Assembly: GCA_027475525.1 (NCBI GenBank)
Contig: JAMWFC010000067.1
Location: 62,001 to 126,000, forward strand
DNA length: 64,000 nt
Direction of reading: 5' to 3'
DNA from: Macrolepiota albuminosa
Lineage: Eukaryota; Basidiomycota; Agaricomycetes; Agaricales; Agaricaceae
How positions within the stretch are numbered: the stretch's first letter is position 1; each line of letters starts with the position of its first letter. The notes under the pieces are model-generated. The model ran no database searches and was not told the DNA's origin. It saw nothing but the letters and a program-made list of their open reading frames with translations. Below are positions 12,272 through 25,100 of this stretch, piece after piece. The position numbers were made by a program, and so were the translations under genes.

Positions 12272-13717
12272 ATGGACTCGGAAAAACAAAAAAGAAACAT
12301 CGTAGTGCTCGGCGCTGGTAAGTCCCAATACTTGTTATCCAAGCCATTGATAGGAGCATTTGTTCAGGTGTGGTAGGTTTGACCACTGCAGTCAAGATTC
12401 AAGAAACCAGAAAGTACAATGTGTCGATTTTGGCTGATGTACTGCCTACGGACCAGAAAACAATCAAGTATACAAGTCATTGGGCCGTGAGATCTCGTCC
12501 ATCCATTTGCGTGTTTTAACGACTGTTCATTGCTGCCCGGTGGATAATAGGGTGCTCACCACGTCCTCAATGTGACTGAGGATGCGAGACAGCAGAGTAA
12601 GACTGAGTTTTTGACTCAGCGTTGACTGCAGATGAATGGCTTATTGGTAAATAGAGATGGATCTCGCAACCTTCAAAGTGATGTGGGAGCTCTCCACTCC
12701 CGGTACAGAGACAGCGCATTATTTCAGGCGTCTCAAACAGACAGAATACTACTCTAACTCGAAACTACTGGCACCTCTAGATCGTATGCCTGATGTAAGT
12801 TTTTTCCCTCCACCTCGCTCTGGCATGTCTTTGATGGCCTGGAATCAAAACAGTACAAAATCCATGATCCAGCAACGCTGCCATTCAATGCCACCGCAGG
12901 GGTGTCGTTCAACACGGTTACCATTGACACTCCGAATTACCTGACTTACTTGGCACGTCGTTTCACGGAAGGTGGAGGAGTGATCATACGTGCATCTGTG
13001 CAGCACATTAAACAGGTGCTTGAAGGAGGTGCAGGTGCCTTCACGGATACCTCCAATCCTAGACCTCCTGACGCGGTCGTCGTTTGCACGGGCCTTGGGA
13101 CGCGTTTCCTTGGAGGCGTTGAAGACAAGAACGTCTACCCCATTCGTGGACAAACTGTTCTTGTCCGCGCACCGTGGATCGACTTTGGCAGGACAATTGG
13201 AGATCCTAATAACTGGACATATTGTATCCCTAGACCCAGTGGAAACGTGAGCCGCAATCATATCAGACTATTTTGAGGCGTTGACGATATGCTAGGTAAT
13301 TTTAGGTGGATCCAAGGGCTACGATGATTGGTACCCTCGCCCTCGGGCAAAGATGACGCGTGACATTTTGGAACGAACCTTCAAGATGTGTCCCGAACTT
13401 GCTCCCCCAGAGATACGCGCAGAGCGTGAACCTACGATTGAGGATATACTTCCGCTTGTTATCGAGGAAGGTTGTGGTCTGCGCCCAGGAAGAATAGGTG
13501 GTGTACGTTTGGACGTTGAGTGGCGCGTAGCAGGTGAAGGCGATGTCAGCATACCAATAGTCTTCAATTACGGGTGCGTCTCCTTCCTTTGTGCTTTTTT
13601 AGCTCAAAGTGAGGATTTTTCTCTTAAAGGCATGGGGGATACGGATTCCAGTCATCCTGGGGCTCTGCGGACATCGCCTGCACACTTCTTGAGGAAGCAC
13701 TCGAAGGCAAATTTTGA
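12272..13717 (+). CDS. D-amino-acid oxidase, copy 1
   Basis: An FAD enzyme that oxidises D-amino acids to 2-oxo acids with release of ammonia and H2O2. The N-terminal Rossmann motif is VVLGAGVVGLTT, split by an intron inside GAG. Later blocks include YTSHWA, GAHHV, VVVCTGLGTRFLGGV, YPIRGQTVLVRAPW, NWTYCIPRPSG, GGSKGYDDWYPRPR, EEGCGLRPGR and the C-terminal HGGYGFQSSWGSA, all typical of the family and in order. The start is MDSEKQKRNIV at 12272. About six short introns are needed and each restores the frame. The C-terminus is EGKF, so no SKL-type peroxisomal signal is present, although many fungal family members have one. The next gene is a paralogue in the same orientation, so a tandem duplication is clear. 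Confidence 0.9.
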
Positions 13718-14112
13718 AAAAAGAAAACGAACGCCAGAAAGGGATATATATCTAAGTGGTTTGAATATTTGTATCACTACGATTTGAAGACGCGAGCCAA
13801 ATGCAAAATCTACCTAACAGTTACTTACAATTACTTTCCTTGAGAATTTTGGGCTGGAGCCGCTCTTCAAAATGACTTCTTGGCATATCAGGAAGTCGAG
13901 ACGTTTCCTGTGTTTCAGAGGGGAGAGAAACTTATATCTAAAGGAGATAGGGCTCAATTATTGACCCTTTTAAAAGCAGCTGACCATGGGTAACTTGCTA
14001 CGCGACAAGGAGCCAACTTCCAAGCTCCACGTGGAAGTGAAATATGGACTTTTCCAATATATCCCGGATCTGTAACACTTAGTGCCTTCATATCGTCGAT
14101 TGTGCAAAGTCC
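13718..14112. other. Intergenic region between the two oxidase genes
   Basis: These 395 bp hold the 3' end of copy 1 and the promoter of copy 2. No gene or clear motif was found. Confidence 0.5.
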
Positions 14113-15582
14113 ATGGCAGATGCAAACGCGAAAAGGGTCATTGTGATCGGTGCAGGTAAGCCTCTTTGCGCTTGAGGTATGAAGGACGACGTTCCTCGGC
14201 AGGTGTGATTGGTCTTACTACTGCGATTGTGATTCAAGAGAAGAGCGTCTACAAGGTCACCATCGTTTCCGAGTTGTTACCAAGCGATCCGAAGTCCACG
14301 AGATATACAAGTCACTGGGCGGTCGGTAGAGTTCTGGTATGGCTTCATAAGGCTGAATGTGTAGGACAGGGCGCCCATCATGTCAGTCTCGCAAGCAGTA
14401 CTGATAGTAGGCAACAGGGTAGGTAGATAGATCCTGATCACAATCCACGCTCAAACGGCTTGTAAATAGAGTTGGACCTGGAAACATTCAAAATTATGTG
14501 GGCGATGTCTGCTCCGGGAAGTCCGTCTGAAAACTGTTTTCTGCGAGTTTCACAAGAAGAGTACCATTGTGAGGATAGGTCACAACCGGATGTTCACAGA
14601 TTCATGCCCGATGTGAGTTTTCACTAAAAGAACTGGATAAACGATAGTAGTCATCAGTCCCTAAGTACAAGGAGCAACCACAGGCGGCGTGGCCAGATGG
14701 TGCTATCCACGGTACCGCGTTCACCACGGTCACCATAGATACGCCAGTGTACTTGGAGTATTTGATGTCTCGATTTCTGAATAACGGGGGAACCGTGATT
14801 CGGGGAACCGTTCAGCATATTGACCAGTTAGTTGAAGGTGGAGAGTATGCTATTAGTGGAGGGGACGAAGGCCCGATGCCTCCGGACGCGATTGTCATTT
14901 GTGCGGGACTCGGTGCACGCACTCTGGGCGGGGTGGACGATCACGAAGTATATCCAATTCGAGGTCAAACCGTTTTGTTGAGGGCACCCTGGATACGTTT
15001 CGGCAGAACACTAAGTTCTACCAATGGAATGTGGACATATGTTATACCACGAAAGTCTGGGGACGTGCGTTTCTACTGTTAAAAGGGAATTTGAAAGACT
15101 TACTGACTTTCTGCATGGAATGGTAGGTTATCGTGGGTGGAACACTGGTGCCGAATGATTGGTAAACGCGGATTTTAGGTTTTTCTGCAGTTCTTCGCAA
15201 CTTACTGATATGCATAGGTATCCTCGTCCAAGGCCAGAGATTACTCGCGACATTCTGGAGCGGGCATTTGCCTTGTGCCCAGAGCTCGTACCGCCAGAGA
15301 TTCGTGCAGTCCGAAAGCCAACTGTGGAAGATCTTTTTCCGATTATCATTGAGGAGGGATGTGGATTCCGACCGGGGCGTAAAGGAGGTATCAGGATTGA
15401 GGGGAAAAAGAAAGGATCAGTATCAATCGTTTACAATTATGGGTGAGTGCCCACGTTGAAATTTCTATTGCAAGTGTTCAAATCCATCACCAATGAGCAG
15501 ACATGCAGGTTATGGATATATCGCTTCTTGGGGTTCGGCAAACAAAGCATTGTCAGTTTTGGAGGGCCTCATGAAGAAATGA
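14113..15582 (+). CDS. D-amino-acid oxidase, copy 2
   Basis: Paralogue of the gene just upstream, with the same reaction expected. It starts MADANAKRVIVIGAG, followed after an intron by VIGLTTAIVIQ. Family blocks follow in order: YTSHWA, GAHHV, AIVICAGLGARTLGGV, YPIRGQTVLLRAPW, MWTYVIPRKSG, YPRPRPEITRDI, EEGCGFRPGRKGG and HAGYGYIASWGSA. Exons match those of copy 1, except for an extra intron between NDW and YPRP (around 15172-15218). The C-terminus is LMKK, again without a peroxisomal SKL signal. Both copies have full-length reading frames after splicing, so both could be active. The N-terminal and substrate-pocket regions differ clearly, which may reflect different D-amino-acid preferences (inference). 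Confidence 0.9.
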
Positions 15583-15714
15583 CTACCCGTAAGGTGACTG
15601 TACCCATGTGTTAACAGATGAAGTCTATCTCTATCCCAACAATGATAGATGTCATTAAGCCGCGTTCGAAAGTCACACAAGTAACATTACAGAGACCAGT
15701 CTAGTACAGAGAGA

Positions 15715-16575
15715 TCAACTGTCGGCAACGGTTCCAAACCACCATTTATCCATGGTGTAGCCATCTCCATTACTCTTGAAGTCTGCTCTCCCAGCGAATT
15801 TCGTTTTCGAGATCAGCAGAGGCATCCAGTGAGGGTCATCTTCCCACATTTTCTCAAAGGGGATGAGAGGAGGAGCGTTAACGGCATCTCCATCCTTTAA
15901 CTTAGCTGAAGGAAGAGAGAACCATTCTGGCCTCATCTCATCAGTCCTGATCACAGTTGGGGAAATTCAGTGTTGTCATGCATTTATACTTACTAGGTTG
16001 AAAAAATACACGCACTCCGTGATAACCCCAGCGTATTCATCTGCTCGATAAATCTCGATATGATACGCAGCTTCCTTGATTCCAGTGGTGAACAAAAGGG
16101 TTCCTGCATGCTCCAAAGGCGCTGTTATCCCGGCTTCCTCCTGCACAATGACTTCAGTCGGTCCTTGCATGGGTTCATTCTACCTCACCTCGAGTTCTCG
16201 CAAAGCCGCCTGGTGGGACGTTTCTCCCGGTTCAACCTTTCCACCTGAGTCCGCCTAGACATTAATAACATTCCAGACGCAGAGGATACGCGACGCGCAC
16301 CGAATCCGTTATACCTGATTGTTGGAAATCAATTTTTGACTCCAAAGGATACTAGGAGAAATATCGTACAGATTCTTTCCAAATCCGCGTTTTTTGTATC
16401 CCAACAAGATCTAGTACACGTTATGGTACGATCATATCTAACGCACGTAGCTCACTTGGTGTTTGTGTACAATGAACGCATTCGTGTAATACTTTCTTTC
16501 TGTAAAAGTCAACCACTCGAGGGTGTCGCCACCACTCGATACGCATTGAAGGTTTCCTTCAAGGCCTGGAGGCAT
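15715..16575 (-). CDS. Nudix hydrolase, MTH1/8-oxo-dGTP diphosphatase type
   Basis: MTH1-type enzymes remove oxidised purine nucleoside triphosphates from the nucleotide pool. Spliced translation gives YTNAFIVHKHQ, then LLGYKKRGFGKNLYNGF, then the Nudix box GGKVEPGETSHQAALRELEE with EEAGI after it, matching GX5EX7REUXEEXGU. EMRPEWFSLP near the C-terminus corresponds to the MTH1 substrate-pocket segment. Exon 1 is 16456-16575 (40 codons, MPPGLEGNLQ start). Four or five further small exons follow, one of them under 20 nt (TATAACGGATTCG, around 16300-16317). It is convergent with the second D-amino-acid oxidase, whose H2O2 output is a source of oxidised nucleotides. That functional link is only suggestive. 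Confidence 0.85.
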
Positions 16576-16827
16576 CGATTTACGAGGAGGCAACATTCAA
16601 AATTGGTACAGCCTCAAGCCCAAACGTCAAAATGGTCGTTGTTGGAGGTGAAGTAAGAAAAATACACAGAAATTTTCAACCCTGCGGGCAGCCGCATGTA
16701 TTTGACCCTGGAAAATCCATTAGGGACGCAAGGAGACCTTGACTAAGCATCAACGAAGGAATATACTTGTCGTAATCGGGTATGAGCTATTTCGGAAACC
16801 ACTAATATTAATAAAGAATTACATATA

Positions 16828-18413
16828 TTATCTAACTTGTACTATAGCAAGCTCGCCTACATGGCCCACGATGGCTTTAACAATGGCGCCGCAATGTGGC
16901 AAACCTCCAGTAACGACATCGTCCATCTTACTGAGCAAGCTCTTGAAAACCTCGGGCTTTTTCAGAAGAGGAATTAGGACCTTGACTTCAGCTTCTTGTA
17001 TATCAGGATACCTAATGAGGAACCTCAGAAGACCTTTTACACATATAACGAGAATTGAGACAGACATGGATGTAAAATGGGAGAAAAGTTCCACAATAAT
17101 GTTATTCTCAGACAAGTCCTGAATGATTGCTTCGAGCGACAACACCTGAAGTTCTTGCAATCCGATCTAGAACAGTTAGGCGAAGTCAATCGGACATCCA
17201 GATGATTATATTGTAGATACCTTCTGAGCCAAACGATACATTGACTTAGGGGAACAGGCGATATCATGTCCGCTCGCCTCAACATTGCGTGACCCAGTAG
17301 ATCTCAAAGGTTTGAAATGTATTTCTTTAGTGTAGAGGTAGAAAACGAGTGCCTTCCATCTGCATATCAGTTGAGTAAAACGACGCGATAAAGGAGGACA
17401 AGACAAACGTCTCGAAAGCTGTATCTCTGATGAAAATGATTTTCTCATCCTTGTCCAAGTTTCGGTGCAGAGTCTGATCTTTCTTTGGGCGTATAATACC
17501 CTCTTCACCCCACAAACTTGAAGCGGGTGAGTCGAGGTCGATGCAATCATCCGTGTTTGGTTCGTTGTCTGGCTCCAAGTCGCTGTCTGACATGTAGTCA
17601 TATGCACTGTATCTTTGGGCTGCTAAATCACCAAAAGCTACTAATTCTCGTTCCATGTTGTCTTCAGACAAAACTAGCAGTGGAAATTACGACAGTCAGA
17701 TGAGCATTGTGAGGGATTTAATAGCAATACTCACGTTCCAAAAGGAACGCATTGTGGCCATGGGACAGAGAACGGTTGACAAAGAGGACATTGGGGTTCG
17801 TAACGTCGTCACCCCCACGTCGAGTAAAGAGGCCAAACTTAACGTCGTCAAACCCTTTACCTAAGAGCGTCTGGGCAACAGCAGTATGAAGGTTTAGGTT
17901 CGGCGGGCCTCTAGGTCTGAATGCATGCTCAAAGTTTAGTGACCCGCGAATCTCCACACGGATCTGGACTATTATGCTGCCCGTGAAATTTGGTATAGAT
18001 TGAATCGATGCGAAGGGAATGCTTTGTGATACAGGCAACGAAATATCAGATACATGCACAGTTGTTTTGGTGGATGCACTAGTACCGGTCCTGACACCGG
18101 CACCGGGATTGGGCTTGTCTGAGGTACTGACTGCGAGAAATAGTTTATCCAGGTTTGTTGTCATTATGGAAGGTGCGGCAAAAGAGATCTTGAACATCGT
18201 TCGCTTGCCGCTCTCCGTACCGCCTGAAAATAACTGGGTGGCATCAGCGTTTGTCGCCTGTATGTTGTACTCCCAACCCAAACCGCATCTTCTCGATGAA
18301 AAAGGCTCTGCATCGATACTGCGAGAGCGGCCTTCGATCAGTAACAGGTCGAAAGTAGAGGTTATTGCCGTCGTAGTTCCAAGTGTCCAGACGTCGGGTT
18401 TACTCTGTTCCAT
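16828..18413 (-). CDS. BTB/POZ domain protein, copy A
   Basis: BTB proteins mediate dimerisation and often act as adaptors for cullin-3 ubiquitin ligases. It starts MEQSKPDVWTLG at 18413. The first 180 residues resemble a divergent MATH/TRAF-like sandwich (inference). A BTB-like core follows: DVKFGLFTRRG, NVLFVNRSLS, IIFIRDTAFETF and KALVFYLYTKEI, then CSPKSMYRLAQK and LQELQVLSLEAIIQDL, the usual helical tail. The BTB core is interrupted by an acidic insert of about 100 residues (YDYMSDSDLEPDNEPNTDD). It ends after GGLPHCGAIVKAIVGHVGEL at 16828. It is paralogous to the gene at 19319-21333 on the same strand but lacks that gene's long charged C-terminus. Exon borders were not all fixed. Confidence 0.72.
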
Positions 18414-19318
18414 GGTGAGGTGGGAAACTTCGCTCCGCTAAGGGCATTTAAATATAGTGTCACTGCCTCAGCGCCTAATCTTGACCACCGACGACTCACG
18501 AGAAGAAAAGCCCCTTGAGTGGAAATTGACCTTGAGGTGCATCTGTCCTTGTGACGCCAAGTATCAAACTCAAGTGGACAGGTTTACGTATCTTCGATGT
18601 CTGGTATACTGTCCTTTTGTGAGTCATTTGCGAAGAATACTTGGTAATGCTTTTAAACATTGATAGTGGATTGATGAAACAATGGGAGAGGTTGAGGCCA
18701 GTCGATTAAGGTAGGAACTAGGAGCAAATCGCTTTGGCTTTTGTGCGCGATGCACTCTTTACTTTTGCAGAAGATAGGCGAGGCTCATCAGATCGTTCAG
18801 AATGGAGACGTCAGCCATATGACAGGTTCGTTAAGAAGGAGAGTGGAGTATTCCGTTATGTTAGATCTGCCATGAATTGAAAAAGTATATCGCAGCACTT
18901 ACATATCTTATGTGAAGCTGGGCCATCATGCATCATGCATTAAGCTCAAGCTTCAAGAGAAGAAAACTTCGCGTATTCCAATTCCCACCCGCTGTATTCT
19001 TGAAGACATAAAAGACATCCTTATTCAGCACTGTCGTGGTAGATGACAAAGGCGTTTTGGGACGTTGGCTCGGCTGGCGACCGCGTCTGCCTAGGTGTGA
19101 GGGCACTGACCATTTCGTGCTGCCCACGCCAATTTGAATCTTTGTATTCACAAACGTTGTCGATATGTATATGTATCAATTCTCAAATACTGACAACAAC
19201 TTGTAGGTCTTAGTATGACGTCTGTCGAAGCGCCGTTGTGAATGACCAGGAAGTACCGCAAAAATATATACATATCACGATACTAGGAGGTTAATAATCC
19301 AAGTATTTTGGTTGCAAC
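18414..19318. other. Intergenic region between BTB copies
   Basis: About 900 bp hold the promoter of copy A and the 3' flank of copy B. Small open frames exist but none has a recognisable domain or splice support. Confidence 0.5.
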
Positions 19319-21333
19319 TCACGGCAAACTAGCCTGAAAGACGTCGAACCGACTGCCCTTCTTCGGCCACGACCGCCCTACAAACGTAAAACCGTCACCC
19401 GAATTGTCATCAGTCTCTTCATCGGCCGGTGATGCACTTCGGTCAGCAGCAAGTACATTTGGATATTTCATACTAAATTTTTCGTGTTTATGCTTGGTTT
19501 TGTCATCTTCAACGGGTGTATACTTGTTTTTGTTACCTTCGACTGTATTCTTGTTTTTATTGCCTTCGAGAACCGCATTCTTGTTTTTGTAACCTTCGAC
19601 AACTATATCCTTATTTCTGTCACCTTCGCGGAGCTTGGACTCGTTCTTATCGCCTTTACCAGCCTTCACCTTGTCGCTTTCACTCGGCTTCCCATCCTTG
19701 TCTTTACGCTTTTTGGCGCTGTTATCAGTGCGAGTGTTCTCCTTCGTGTCCTCGCTATTTGCGTCGGCACCGTCATTGTCGTCTTCATCATTGCCGTTGT
19801 CACCAAGCAACGGATTCTTGTTTCCAATTGTCCCGAGCTCGACCAAATGTTCTACAATGAGTGCGACAATGGCGCCGCAGTGCGGCACCCCTCGAATCGT
19901 TGTGTCCTTCATCTTATCGACTAGCTTCTGTTTAACGCTTTGTTCTTTGAGGAGAGGAATGAGGGCCTTGACTTGGGCCTGCTGAACCTGAGGGTACCTG
20001 TAGTAGAATATGAGGGGAATTTTACGCGTAGACCTGAAGGTAATATATACATTGACGTAAAACTGGAGAAAAGTTCCTCGATGACATTGTCTTTCGAAAT
20101 TTCACATATGATTGCCTTCAGTGATAACGTTTGAAGCTCTTCTGATCCTATCTACAATCACAGGGAAAATCAATTGATTGGAGACAAGTTTAATCACGAT
20201 GAGGATACCTTTGCGGCTAGCCGAAACATAGATTTAGGGGAACAGCTGACATTAGGACTACAATCCTTAGCAGTAGGACTCGAGGTCAACGGTTTGAAAC
20301 GTATATCTCTGGTATACAGATAGAACATAAGTGCCTTCCACCTATGTCCAGCGAATGAGCAAAAGGTTAGCAAGAACAACGGGGAACGAACGTTGAATAG
20401 GCTGTATCCTTGATGAAGATAACAGGCTGATGATCCTCTAGCTTTTGGCGAGCCGATTGCGCGAGTGGTTCCTGATTTTGACTCGCAACAATAGTCGAAC
20501 TACCTGACCAAGAGGGTTGTGAATTCCGATCTTCATATTCGTCCACATCTGAGTCAGACTCAAAATCACTATCTGACGCGTAGTCGTCGGCGATATAGAA
20601 GGGTGGCGCTAGATCACCAACAGTCACCACTTCTCGTTCTTCTGTGTCTGATAATACTAAATAGCACGTGAGCCAGAGCGGTATGAAAAGCACCAGAATA
20701 CATACGATTGTCAATGAACGCGCTGTAGCCGCGAATTAAGGAGCTACTTGCATACAATATTTTGGGGGGTTTCACTTCACCGTCCTCCCTACCACACGTG
20801 AAGAGGGCAAATCTGACGTCCCCGAGTCCTCCACTAAGAAGAGACTGGGCAAGGGAACGATGTAATCTTTGCTTAGCTCCTCCGCTTGGATCTCCCATAA
20901 GGCTAAATGTCTTCGGAAGCCCGACATGGATCTCAATGGTAATGTTTCCCGTAAAATTCGCGGGAGAGAGGATTGATACAAAGGGTCTAGCTTTAAAATC
21001 GGATAGAGATATCTCGGACACATGAAGTTTTGTTTCCGAATTGTCTGCCTCGACATTTACCAAAAGTTTGTCGAGGCTAGAAATGTGATAGGTGGCAAGA
21101 AGGGAGATCGTGAATAGCGTCTGCCTGGCAGTTGTCGTACCGCCCCACAGGGTTTCGTTGGTGTCTCCATTCATCGCCTGAAAGATAAAAGACCAGCCTA
21201 GACCACATCTACCTGTGGTAACAGGTGCTTTGACAATCTCGGGAGAATGTCCATCAACCAGCAATAATCTGAAGAATGAGGTTACTGTCGGTGTTGTTTT
21301 TAGAGCCCAAAGGTCGGCTTTGGTCTGTTCCAT
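19319..21333 (-). CDS. BTB/POZ domain protein, copy B, with charged repeat tail
   Basis: Paralogue of the gene at 16828-18413: same start (MEQTKADLWALK), same GRCGLGW block, BTB-like DVRFALFTCGRED, VIFIKDTAYSTF, KALMFYLYTRDI and CSPKSMFRLAAK, and a similar acidic insert (DYASDSDFESDSDVDEYED). Unlike copy A, it continues after GVPHCGAIVALIVEHLVEL into about 170 highly charged residues. These include a run of imperfect 9-10-residue repeats of the form EGxKNKxxVxE (about 19510-19640, minus strand). The protein ends FDVFQASLP. The tail is probably disordered. The two genes form a head-to-tail pair, so tandem duplication followed by gain or loss of the tail is likely. No enzymatic function can be assigned. 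Confidence 0.72.
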
Positions 21334-22168
21334 CGAAAGTAGTGGGAATATGGGAATAGAAAAAAAAGGATGCATGTAAGTGCCTAGATAACCTGAATAT
21401 GTATCAGCCACCTGATTTGTCGAACAGCGGCTTACGACATTCTCGTAATAGAAGAGAAGCCACAGCTTCTCGCATGGAGCACCGCCAGTCCAAGTGGCCG
21501 TTGTTACCACAGATATTCAGAAGACCGTGTTTTTGCACTGTATAATGTACCAATGGATCCTCGACGGTGAATATAATTGACAGATCGTTAGGGGTTTGCA
21601 GTTCAGGTCGGGTAAGACCAGATAACAAGGGTTTCAAGTCTTACTGATGAATTAGAAAGATCGTACCTCCACTCCTGTTTGATTGGGGGACGCATGAATA
21701 GTCGAGATATCAAGAATCTACAACCAGGTGAAATGAAGTCGGAGCACAAATCGCTTCCTCATTGATGACCTAAAAATAAGCGCCGGCGCTCATCAGTAAT
21801 AGTTGGGCTTTGGACAACTTCGTCTGCAAAGAGAAAACAGTCTGAAGAGAGCTATATGGATTCCAAGCAGACAGGCCAACAGGCGTGAGGACATTCAATG
21901 TGTTGCGGAATTTGTTTTAGAGAAGGGATACACGTTGATGACGGTGATGATAGTGAAGGCTTCTAGATCTTGCCTGAAATGCTTCTGAGAATCCCTCCAA
22001 ACGGCAAACATAAAAGTTCGCTCATCTCCGGGCGCCAGTCAGGTCTAGTCGGGCATCGAGGGTAAGTAGACCAAAGTCTTATGCCCAGCCATGCCCGAAT
22101 TGTTCCTTACGTAAGCCACACTCTCTTTCTGTCCACGACACCGACGGCGAGCACAACCCTTCTTCTCC
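21334..22168. other. Divergent intergenic region, BTB copy B / CDK9-like kinase
   Basis: About 830 bp between divergent genes. A minus-strand frame at 21404-21637 has no recognisable content. It presumably holds both promoters, and a non-coding or short coding first exon of the kinase cannot be excluded. Confidence 0.45.
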
Positions 22169-25100
22169 ATGACGCTCATGGTGCCCACGACGTCTACGGT
22201 AACCAAGAGGCGTGCATCGAGGTCCCCCGGCGGACGGTCACCCAAGAGATATGCTGGGTCTTCGCCAGAGGAGGGTGAGGTCGACGACGGTTCGCCTGGT
22301 GCATCTACCGGCCCTTCACCAGTTCCTCCTTCGCCGCAAAAATCAGCTGTTGTATCTTCAAAACCAAAAGTCGCCTTTCCTTTCAAAAGAAAGGGCGAGG
22401 CGACGGGTAGACGTCCGCCACTTCCGATTTTTGAGCAGAAAGATGGTCCAGGGGTGTACGAAAGGTCTGCCGAGGATGACGAGAGGATTGCTTCCAGACA
22501 ACGCGACGGTTGGCGCAGGCCGTATGCTCGTGAGGGATGGGGACATCACGTTGGAAGTCCTCCTGACCGCCGGCGCAGACCCTCGCCGCGACACTTTGCG
22601 CCACGACAGGATTCTTACCGACATTCAAGGTCAAGGTCACCGCGTTCTCATCAGTCTCGTTCTCCAAGTTCTCCACCTCACGGAGGAAAACACAGACTTC
22701 CTCCACACAGGTCTCCAGCCAACTACAGCAGTTTTAGTCCACTATCGAAGGGGAGCTATAACCGCGACGTCGGCAGGAGTAGGGCATATGATAGGAACGA
22801 TGGAGATGAGTTAGACCGCAGATGGGATCATGACTCGGGTCGAAATCATGTCTCACGCAATGAGGACCGCTTCTACCGTCCTACGTATGCGAACGACTAC
22901 TTCAGTTCGTCGCGTCAAGATAGGCACAGGGACCGAGATTTTCCTCAAGACAGGGATTATTCTAGAGACAGAGACTATGCTCGTCGACGGGAAGACGATT
23001 ATCCAAGACATCCTCCATCACCTACTCACCATTCCATGCCGCCACCGCCCGAACCCAAACCAAACGGCTTGCCACCTCAACCCCAGTCGTCCCCGCCGCC
23101 TGAGCCGCCGCCAGACATTCGACTATTCAAAGACACCACACTGCCTCAGGAGCACAAAACAGTCAGCATTGCGCTGAAACGTCCGCCAGTGTCACATGAA
23201 GGACCTTCTTCACCCCGTCATTTAGTCCCTCCGTCTTTGGATGACTTGTTAGAAAGAAAGATGGAAGATGGTAGGAGGAAAGAGGAAGAGAAACTTAGAG
23301 ACGAGGAGAGGAACAGAGAGGACGGCAGGGGGCAGGAGGAGGGGAAGAAGCAGGATGAAGGGAGGAAGCAGGAAGAGAATAAACAGGAAGAGAAAAAAGT
23401 GGATGGTTGGAAGAGGGAAAATCAGAAAGAACAGGAGTTATTTAAACCGAAACTTTATCGCCGGCGCAACGTTGTTCGGAGGTCACCAGAAGAAGAGATT
23501 AAGGCGTATGGTCGAAAGTTCGAAGGATGTGGCCTACAGTCTGATTATGACGTGACGACTAAGCTTGGAGAAGGAACGTTTGGGTAAGTGGACATGATTT
23601 ACCTATCCGGACAAACTGTCTCATCGTCCGCAGTGAGGTCCATAAAGCTATCCATAAGGAGACCGGAAGACACGTTGCGCTGAAGCGTATCTTGATGCAC
23701 AACGAGAAGGAAGGCATGCCGGTGACTGCTCTCCGGGAGATCAAGATCCTCAAGGCCCTCAAACATCCATCTATCATCGAGATTTTGGACATGTTTGTCA
23801 TACGAAGTGAGTATCTACATTAGATATGCAGACTTGACTAAACTGGAACCCAAGGCACCGAGAAAGATCCTCTATCAGTGTATATGGTCTTCCCTTACAT
23901 GGACCACGATCTCGCAGGGCTTTTGGAGAACGACAGAGTGAAGCTGCAACCTAGTCAAATCAAATTGTACATGAAACAGCTCCTAGAAGGAACAGAGTAC
24001 ATGCATCGCGTATGTGGACGTTCTTGTATCTTCCATGACCTTTTTTCTCACTAGTCAATTTTGCAGAACAATATTCTTCATAGAGATATGAAGGCTGCCA
24101 ATCTCCTTATCTCTAACACAGGTTCGCTCCGAATAGCTGATTTCGGTCTCGCTCGCGCCTACGATAGCAATGTCACACGCGTCGGAGCTGATGGGCGTAT
24201 GAAGGAACGAAAGTACACGAATTGTGTTGTCACGCGATGGTATCGTCCGCCTGAGCTACTTTTGGGTGCGCGCCAATATGGTGGTGAAGTGGACATTTGG
24301 GGTATTGGGTAAGGCATATCTTTCCCCTCTCTTGGTCATTCCTCAAAAGCTTCTTTCTCTCAAGCTGTGTTCTAGGTGAAATGTTTAATAGACGGCCGAT
24401 ACTTCCTGGCAACTCGGACCTTGACCAACTGGAGAAGATTTGGCAGTTATGTGGCACGCCAAACCAGCATACATGGCCAAATTTTGACGCGCTCCCTGGT
24501 TGCGATGGCGTCAAGCGTTTCCAGACGCATTCAAGAAGGGTGAAACAAACTTGGGACAGGTTTGTGGAACTAGAATTCTAATTGCCTGCGCGAGCTGACT
24601 GGTTCGGTGACCGGTTCGTATCAGCGTTGGATCTGAGACTTGTGATCTCCTCGATAGATTATTGACCTGTAACCCAAGGGAGCGCATTACTGCTGCTGAA
24701 GCCCTTGATCATGACTACTTCTGGACCGACCCTCTACCTGCTGATCCCAAAACGTGCGAAATTCATAGCTCACCTTGTTCTTTTGATGACTGAAGAGACA
24801 CCCACAGGTTACCTACGTACGAAGCCTCGCACGAATTCGATAGACGTGGGCAGCGGCAACAACCACCGCCGATGCAACATCCAGTCAACTACCCTCCCTA
24901 TAATATCCAAAATATCTCTCGCAGTCGTCCCGGCCTGCCTGTCCCTCCTCCCGACTTCCATTTCAACCCGCGTAACCCGCCCAACCATAACCGCCAAATG
25001 CCATATCCTCCACGCGGACAACCCCATCCCGGTCACCAACATGTCTATCATGATCGCCCCCATGATCGTCCCCCTCCTGGACATCATGGTCCTCCCTCAG

